From: Branchiostoma floridae
Lineage: Eukaryota; Chordata; Leptocardii; Amphioxiformes; Branchiostomatidae
Assembly (NCBI RefSeq): GCF_000003815.2
Contig: NC_049993.1
Coordinates: forward strand, 14,761,642-14,825,641
Reading direction: 5' to 3'
Length of the DNA stretch: 64,000 bases
Position numbers and translations under genes: made by a program. Within the stretch, counting starts at the first letter, position 1. Every line of letters begins with the position of its first letter. The notes beneath the pieces are model-generated. The model saw only the letters and a list, made by a program, of their open reading frames with translations. It was not told the origin of the DNA and ran no database searches. This document shows, one piece after another, positions 12,001-21,000 of this stretch.

Positions 12001-15000
12001 TTGTAACGTTGAATTTTTCATGATAAACGTTATTGGCAACTTAAAAGGCTTCGTTCTATCCATTGTTCAGATATCACCGACAACACTATTGCTTCGTAGT
12101 AGTTGTCAGGGTGTCCAAAACATTGACATGCCTATATCGCAGTTTGAATTTAGATTCATTCGAAAAGTGTTAAAAAGGCACTTACTTGATTCTCCCGTCT
12201 GCACATTGACAGCCTCAGACAAATCGCTGAATCCCCGGTCGTTTTCCGCGGATATCGTTATACTATATACGGTGAATGGGTCCAGTCCCGTGATGTCGTA
12301 GTTATCGGGATTACCAGTGAGAGGAACCGTTGTCCATGCACCACTTTGTGCCGTCCGTTCCCGATACTGTAGTTGTACTTGTATGATCGGTAGGTTGCCG
12401 AGGTAAGGGTAGGTCCACGTGACCGCTATGGAAGAGCTTGTTGTGGCTAGGCCGCTGTCAATAATTGGAGGATCTGGTCTTTCTGTAGAAGAAATAAAAA
12501 AAAATGTATTGTAAAATTGTATGAAAAGTCTATTTGAACCAATGACAATGCTATCATATTGCAATTTGAAAAATATAATTTTACATTGAATTGGCACTAC
12601 AAAGCTGATTGTAGTACGTTTGTACCGTAGGCAAACTGTATAGTGCATTCTAATAAATATTTCTCGATAAAAGTTACAATAGGAAAACGAAAGAAGAAAA
12701 TAGAAGCTGTTAGGTTATTGTATGTCATATGTCCAGAAAGATTAGCTGAGTACAGTTCTTTTTGTATGTCAGCTAATGGACTAATAAAGTATCAAAAGCA
12801 CGTGTATGTCCATCTTGTATATCGCGGCGAGAAGCATAACTAGAAAGCTCTGAGGAAGAGATCTGACAGCCATCGAAACGATAGTAGGTGAGATTAACTT
12901 GTTGTGTAAAAGAAAATTCTACTTTCCAATCTTGTTAACAAAACTTACCGTAAACTGTCAATGAGAACTTTGCTATTTCGTAACCTCCGATGTTACTGGC
13001 TGCGCAGCTGTAGGCCCCATTGTCGCCACGACTCACAGAGTTAATAAAGAGGATACTTTTAGTGTGCTGGGCTCCTGACTCCGTTTCTGTTGTACTCGTG
13101 GTGGTAAGTTCGTCCCTGCCGTGCCACCACGTGATGGTCGGTAAGGGGTCTCCTGTTGCTTGGCAGGTCCAGGTTAAGGGTTGCCCTGCATTTCGGGTTT
13201 CATCTGTGGGAGTTGGTTGACGAAATTGTGGTGGGATTGATACTGGAAAATATAAACGCCATTAAAACAACAATTTGGGCTGCTTGATCAGTTCACAGAA
13301 ACGATGCTATGATGGTTGCCTTTTTATGCACAAAAACATATGCTTGCTCTACAAATGAAAACATAATCTACTACGTATACATATACCATGCCCTTTTCAC
13401 GTACAGCGTTAATCAAATATACTAGTAGAATACAGTGCTCATTAGACAGTTGAATATGTTGGCTGTGAAAGTGTTAATGTTATGCCAGGTTGGTTACTGG
13501 TAACGAAGACAATGGCACGCCGCACAGAAGACAACGAAACACACAAAAAAATAAAATTAAAAATTAAAACAAATTCACGAGCATAGGTTGTATAAAATTT
13601 CTATAAAAACATTTTTATCAGACTATGAATAACCATGGGAAACACGTCGACTAAAATTATCAGAAAGCATAGATCACATTGCAAGACCAGCTTTGACAAC
13701 CGTAACTTTTCTCACAATATAAGGCATTTGATGTTATCTCTCAAAGCTATAAGGATATAATACATCCATGAAGGCCATTGCTAAAGAAGTTGTGTTATTT
13801 TTAAACAAACTAAAATTCATCAAACCAACACGGGAAGAGTTTTCCTCCGACTCCGTCTTCTTCGATCTAGGAATGGACACTACTACTACAGCTTCCGCGA
13901 AGTTACTTCGAAAACACGTGACTGCAGTAGAGGATCGTAAGTGCAAGATAAATTGTGTCGTCCCCCATCTCTGTTCAGAGTTGGATGGTGGGCAGGACGT
14001 CCCTTTCCTGCAGATGCATTTTTTTGTCCACTTCGCGAACAAGGCTGACGACGTCGGCCGAAAATTTGGGTACTCCCAACTCTTATCGTGTTGGTAAGAG
14101 AAAGATTAACTTCATAACTTAGTTCAACAACACAGATGAACTCTCATGCCAGGTGTGTTCTAATTAGCAGAAGAGTTCCAAGAACACGTACCTGTCTGGC
14201 AGTCGTTCCCCGCCAAGCCTTCAACACATCCGCCTAAGCACGCACCGGTCACTTGGTTACAGGAGGCGTTTCCGTATAGACACTGACACGTTTCAGAGCA
14301 GGTCGGTCCGAACATTCCATCTGCGCAAACTGGAAAAATAATATGATGTCCCATTATAATAATATTGTAGTATAGTATAAATCATTCCTTTACAAATTGA
14401 ATATCAAGCATGAAGATCGAAGAGTATTTGCAATTCGTCATTATATCAATAAATGACACAATAATCAGCATTAGAGTAATCGTATGATGACTAGTGACAA
14501 GCATGAAAACAAACAAATGAATAAGTAGTGAAAAACACTTACTTGGAAAGTTATCCGACCTAATTTTTAGTGAAGTCATCTTTAAGTTGTAAGTAAAACC
14601 CCTCCACAGTTCCCAGTGAACGCCCTGTGCTCTACCCGAGTCGTTGTATCGTCCGTTCAGCATTGCCCGCCCACAGCTGGGTGGAAACCACCATCCCCCA
14701 TCTCCAAAAGTACTTGCACAATTAGATTGAGTATTTCGGTCATTGTCATTGTCTGAAGTCGTAAACTTTTCACCGTCGATATTGAAACGACTTCCGCTGC
14801 CACCACTAGTAAGACCGTCTCTGGCATCACCCGTATAGCCGCTAATGCTGACCTGATAGTCCGTGCCACTGGCCCCAACACTAAAGCTGCTGTACGTTGC
14901 GTACCGAAATTGGTTTTCCCAATCTCCCAAATCTACACGCAAGCTATACGTCTTCTGTCCCGTGATTTGGTTCTGTTTGCTCAGTCCTAGCCAGTGTTCT

Positions 15001-18000
15001 CCATCGAGGTTACCAAACCCCTGCTCGTAGGCTGCCCAGTTGTTAGCGAAGTCCACGGACCCGTCCTGTCGCCGCTGTAGCAGGGTCCACCCGCCGCCGT
15101 GGTTCCTCATGTCGCAGTACACAAAGATTCGGGGATCGCTGACGGCGTTGATTCCGCTTTCTATGATCCCATCTTCGTACAGGTCAGCACAGTCCTTTGG
15201 CGTGTCTGACCCTAATTTGAGACAGGTTTCATTGTTATAATATGTTACAGTATGTTCTCGTCGTTCAATATGTCCCTAGATACTACACTAGAGTGCGAAA
15301 AGAAGTGAAAGCAAAGTAGAGACTACATGAAGAACAGCGAAGAACCGGTCATAGTCATCAGCAAATTACGGCGCGACTTTACTGTTCTAATCATCAACAA
15401 CATATCAAATCTGTTGATAGATCGTTTTCACAATGACGTCACAGTCGCGTTCGAACGTTCGAACGGCCATGTTGGATGATAAGCGGCTCGATCTCCACAC
15501 GGCTGTGTGTGCACGTGGTGGACTCGTACGTGGAAAGAAGCCTTTTTTTTATTCAGAAACAGACTGGATGTTTGCCGTGCTAACTGCGAGTTACATAAAC
15601 ACAGGATACGGCCTACTCGCCGTTTCTATTCAACAATATTACCTACAGTCCGGCGTCTTTTCAATAACTTGATTAAACCACTCTCCTACCAGCCCACCAA
15701 CAGTAGCCCTGCCGCGGAGTTTGTGCATGCTTTCTTTGATTTTTTGGGAGATAGTTGGTGTCTGGTACAGGGTATGTCATGGACGTATACCATGTTACAC
15801 GAAAATGTCAGCAAGCTTGTTCTATTTCTTCTTCATAAAACACGGCACATCGAGTCCTGAGCTGTGAATGATATTTTCACCAGTACTGCCCCCGATGTTC
15901 TGTCGATAATCAAGCGAGGATTAAAAATTGTTTGGCTTGTTCACGAGGAACGAAATTCAAACTTTTTTTACCCACGATTGTGTAGCTGGTAGGACAAAAC
16001 AAAAATTTCTTCAGTCGCAAACTTTGCCTAAGGCAAGACAAAACATGTCAATACAACCCTCACGCGCATCTCAATCGTTGTGTCAGTTTTACGCTCAGCA
16101 CGGCCCAGTACGCTTACCTAAGTAAGTATGAGGTGAGGCGTGTATTGTGCATACGACTGGTACATGATCATATGAAGAAAAATGTCAATACGGACCTCAT
16201 ATGGACTTGATATATACGTTCGTGTGACTGCACCTGAAGGATGCGGTCACACATGCGTATACATTCAAGTCCGTATGAGGTTCGTATGAAATTCTTAGCC
16301 CCCACCGTGCTCCACAGGTCGCTGGGAAAATAAAATTGGACAAATATATGCAGATAACATGCCAGAGGAGTTAGCTAGGTCGCAAACATACTCCCTCGGC
16401 CAACTAACTTCTCTAGCATGTTATCTGAGTGTCTATATTTGTTTAATTCCTGCTTTTTCCCAGTGAGATATGTGAAGCCTGATAGAGACAAATAGTCCAT
16501 AGGGACCTCATATGAACTTTGATAAAGATTCTTTATTGAGACACGACAAAGGTACAGAGACTTTCGTAAGGTCTACATGTACAACAGATATACGCACGTG
16601 TGACGGCACCCCTACACAAAACTTTGACCGAATCTCGCACGATTTTAGTATTGAATCGACAAAGTGTGGTGTGTCTTCCAGCGAGCTTTGCGCTTGTGGC
16701 GAGGGAAGTTTCTATAAGTCTGGTCGAGTTCTGTCACCTCCATGCCGCGAGGGGCACTAAACGCAATTTGGCATCTGACTAAACATGTGCTAAGCATTCT
16801 CAGAGTTTGAATTTTCAGTATTAAGTGCAACGTTACAGTCTGTCGCAATAACGTCAGCGCTAGCAGCCCTGATTCGTATGTTTAACTTTATTTGATCAAC
16901 TGAGTTGTAATTTTGTAAACAGACCTTTCTAATACACATGTTGACAAAGCCAAAATACGGAAAAAAGACGCGCGCACGAACTTATTTAATACCACTATCC
17001 CGCTGGTCCCCACTATCCGATTGCCTCACGGAGTTAGGGTCGGGGAAGCGCTAAATCTTGCCCCTTGTTAGGCAAGTGGACACTGAGGGCCAGCTCGTGC
17101 GCGCATGCGGTGGGGATTGTTATCTATTCCTCTGCACGTGGCCTGTCAGCAAAAAAATATCACCCAGGGCAGCGGGCCAGGTACAGTGAATGATCGCGGT
17201 TTTTGCGAGGCCGCTTCACCGCGAACTCTAAACCACCGCGAACACTCCATTTCCCGCTACCGCAAAAGTAAATCCTCGCGATCGGCACCAGCATTAGATC
17301 GTTGAAAAAATTGCCATTTTAAAAGTTTATAAATCAAGACGTATTATTGCAACTTTGCCCTGATTATTGCAACCTTGGCTACATCACTTAATGATTCACA
17401 GAATGGAGACAAAACAGCACACTTGAACCCGCAAGTTAAACTTTGACAGCGCCGTTCTGTGTTCTAGTCATCCAGGTTATCATCCAACATGGCGCCCACG
17501 CGTGATCGAACGGTTTTCGAACGTTCTGTGAAAACGATCTATACCTATATTTAAGAAGGACTGTCTATTTACCTGTGAAATCAGCAGGTCTGATCATGAT
17601 AGTTGTTTTCTTCAGGGAGTACCCTGTGCCTCCCCAACTAGACCAGACAACACCTTGTGAAGCGTCACAAGAGACCGAACTAAGGTGGCAGTTATACCTT
17701 CCGTTCAGAAAGGACTGTCCACAATTTAGCGGGTACCACCAACCACCTTGGCTGTAGGAAGACGCGCAATCACCACTGTTTCCGTCATTGTCGCGATCAT
17801 CTGTAGAAAACATTCTTCCGTTGATGTTAGGTCGACCATTGTTGGTTAAACTGTCCCCGGCATCTCCTGTGTATCCAGAAATGGACACCACATAATTACC
17901 ACTGGAATTCCCGACTGAAAACGTGTTGTATCGCGCGTACCTCCTTTCTCCATCAAAGTCCTCCAGCTCAATCTGAAGAATGTTGTTACTCTTTGCCGCT

Positions 18001-21000
18001 GTCAGCGCGTGGATTTTGTCCAGCCCTAGCCAAAACTCTCCGCCCAGGTCGCCGAACCCTTGCTGATATTCCTCCCAAGTCTTGGCGAAGTCTACGGATC
18101 CGTCTTGGCGGCGTTGAAGGACTGTCCAGCCGCCTCCGAGGAAGCTCATGTCGCAGTAGACCTGGTACGGGCTGGGCTCGCCGACTGTGTAGGTGCCGCT
18201 CTGTCGGGTGCCGGTGGCGAACAGGTCCGCACAGTCTTGCGGCGGGGTTGTGCCTGTATAGGAGAAAACGCAGGTTATCACATGTTAGACAATGTGCTCC
18301 GCCCCATTGGTGTCGCCAAAAACAGGGTATTATCTCTCCCTTAAGCTTCATACTTAATATTTGTGTCTTTTAATGATACCTATATACGTCCAACAGAGAC
18401 TATGTATACTATACTCGACATGGGTTTACATTAATTGCTCCGCCCTTGGGGCGTCGGCAAAAATCAACACTAACATCTATCCTTCCACATTTATTTGAAG
18501 CCCCACACATTTATGCGCTATATCATTTCCGTCCTCCTACGGTAAAAAACAATCCACTGCATATGTACAAGAGAGCGTCGCCAAGGCCTGATCTATCAAT
18601 TTATGTTTGAAGCCCTAATTAACCTTAGTGTATCTTATACCCCTCCTTAAAACTTGAACAGTACCCAACCATTCATCTGGTGTAAAAAACGTGGTGTACT
18701 TGAAATCCCACACCTTAAGGCGTTGTAGTTATACTACCAAATAAAAGACTAGTATGAATTTACGCGGATTAAGTACTCCACACCTGTGGTGTCGCCAAAA
18801 TTCACAACTTGACTTCTAACGTTATTCTTGAAACCCTACACCGTAGAAATCAGATTTCATACTCTGCGTCCTGATAGGCTATTTGCAAGCTTGAAGACTA
18901 TGTAAATAGGGCAAATTTTTAGTAAGAAAGACGGATTCAATGGCTGAAAGGAAGTATGTGGGTCTATTTCCTCCAGCGTGTTCTATCAAAACAATAGAGA
19001 AGTTCACGCTATATGAGGTAGACTACAACAACAATACAAGAACAGGATGTGGGGAGCGGCTTTACTAAGAATAGAAACACGTATGCATAACAAATGAATT
19101 TCCTAGTATTGGAATGGAAACCACGATGACGAAACACCTCCTCTAGTCTGTGCAACTAAGAACAATAATCAACTGGGTCATAGACGAATGCGTAGAAAAC
19201 AAATTTACTCCTAGAAGAGGTTACGGCGATGCGTGTGTGTGTGTCTGTGTGTGTGTGTGTGTCTGTGCGTGTCTGTGTTTGTGTTTGTGTGTGTGTGGGG
19301 GGGGGGGGGGGGGAGGGGGGGGGGTTCTTTGGCAGAAGTGGTCTCAATTACAAGCGCGGCCACTAACGCTACTACCCACCCCGGGTTAACCTCTGCTGGG
19401 AGAATATAAAATATAATCCATTTTTAAGAAGTCGCACTTAACCTGAAAATCATGTGGAATAAAGGATTGAAAATCAAGGGAATGATAGAAAGTCTTATAA
19501 AAAAGCATACATGTTTTGCCCAAAACCCTGGGTTCGAATCCTTTCATGCTACTGATTTTGTGACCTCTGAAAAAGTACCCTATCCGACTTTCTTCAGTTC
19601 ACGCCAGGGTTAAACGAGTACCTAATTTCGGTTAGGAAAGTAAAGCGTATTTGGAAGAAATGAACCACCGCCTTTCAATACCGTGCCCTAGACGTTGTAT
19701 ATAACAATTCACTGCCCTTAAAACCTCTTTTATGCGTTGTCGGTAGTTGGTTAACAATGAGGCTTTATTCTTTATGTACATAACCAACGCCCAACTCAGT
19801 CAGTCGTGACTCTTACAATGTAAACACGACAATGTTTTGACTACGAGTATTGGCTCCACCGTTGGACGCAAAAGCGGGGAGGGTGGTGTAACACTATAAA
19901 CCTTACTATTATAATAGCTGCAAAACTACCGAAGTCACGGGTTCCTCTCTCAGCACTCGATGTCCAGTGCGGAAAGTGCCTTCCTTAATCCGCAGGGTAA
20001 CCTATATCCGTTTTTTTAACAGTTCATATTGGGATATTCATTCGACGGGCGGTGCATACACAAATTGTAAACTACAATACATTTATGTATATTTAAAAAA
20101 TGAAGATTAAAACCACCTTGCGTCAACTTGATATACGAGAGAGAGACAGAGGGGGAGACCCCTTAATATTGGGATCACCTATGTATCACGTTAAATTCAA
20201 GGTAACCCAAAAATGTCCAACCCCATCATCAAACGAGACAAGCATGATTTACAAAGGTATTTTTCTTCCACTTCAACTTGCCTCATACCTTCTTAGAAAG
20301 CACCATGTTGTTTACATTTCTGTGCTGTGGCGGTACTTACACCCTATATAACCATGGCGGTGACCTTGCTTTGACCTTTGAAAGATCACAGAATAAAATT
20401 CGAAGAAGAAACTAGAAATGGAACATTTGCAGAAAAATGCTGAACGTTTCCTCCGCAGTCTACACAATACTATACCATTAGGCTTGCCCTATAGTCCTGT
20501 GTGCAAGTAAAAATGCTTTGCTATCATAAACTTGCAAACAGTCATACTTATGTTACACAGGTCATATGCTATCGTAGTTCTATGCTCTGAGTGGTTTACA
20601 GTATACGTAGTTCTAAGCTCTGAGAGGCTCCGGACAAAAGAATGATAAAGAAGAACAAAGTAACGACAAAGAAGAAAAACACATCAGCAAAAACAAATTA
20701 TACTTTTCCTATCGAATGAAAAAAAAAGTAACGGAGATGGCATCTGGTGTTTTTGTTTTTAGTCACACTTGTTACATTTTGCATTGTATTTCAATTATGA
20801 AGTCGATTCATTCAAATTCGTCATCTAGCTGCCGACAGAAGGTCTTGGAAGAAACTTACAGTCGCCTGCGCCGCAGCCGACCGATGATGATGATATGAAG
20901 TCGAAGCTTACACAAATATAATTGAGGTCACAGATATAGCTCCCTATTATAACGATCAGCATTTGTTTTCATGACCACATTATGCATAATTTATGAATTC

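Larger units (their letters stand above)
15418..17541. mobile_element. 2.1-kb inverted-repeat element in the FBG1-FBG2 intron
   Basis: The left end TAGATCGTTTTCACA ... GCCATGTTGGATGATA (15418-15482) reappears inverted at 17475-17541. Removing 15418-17541 leaves an intron of about 237 bp, close to the 226 bp of the plus gene, which supports a single insertion after the duplication. Contains two further palindromes and a repeat fragment; no transposase ORF was recognised. Confidence 0.75.

Noticed and set aside
13768-14097. 109-codon ORF in the EGF-Ig intron
   Set aside because: Lies in a mobile element copy shared with 51.7 kb, where the frame is not kept.
14657-14881. Second-frame ORF within FBG2
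   Set aside because: Overlaps the FBG2 exon in another frame and shows no domain.
17993-18373. ORFs opposite or out of frame with FBG1 (also 18060-18344, 25673-25969, 25770-26108)
   Set aside because: They follow the GC-rich first half of the FBG1 exons; the mirrored copies reflect the duplication, and the FBG frame explains the conservation.
19150-19389. Cys-rich ORF over GT/poly-G
   Set aside because: Low-complexity translation of a microsatellite.
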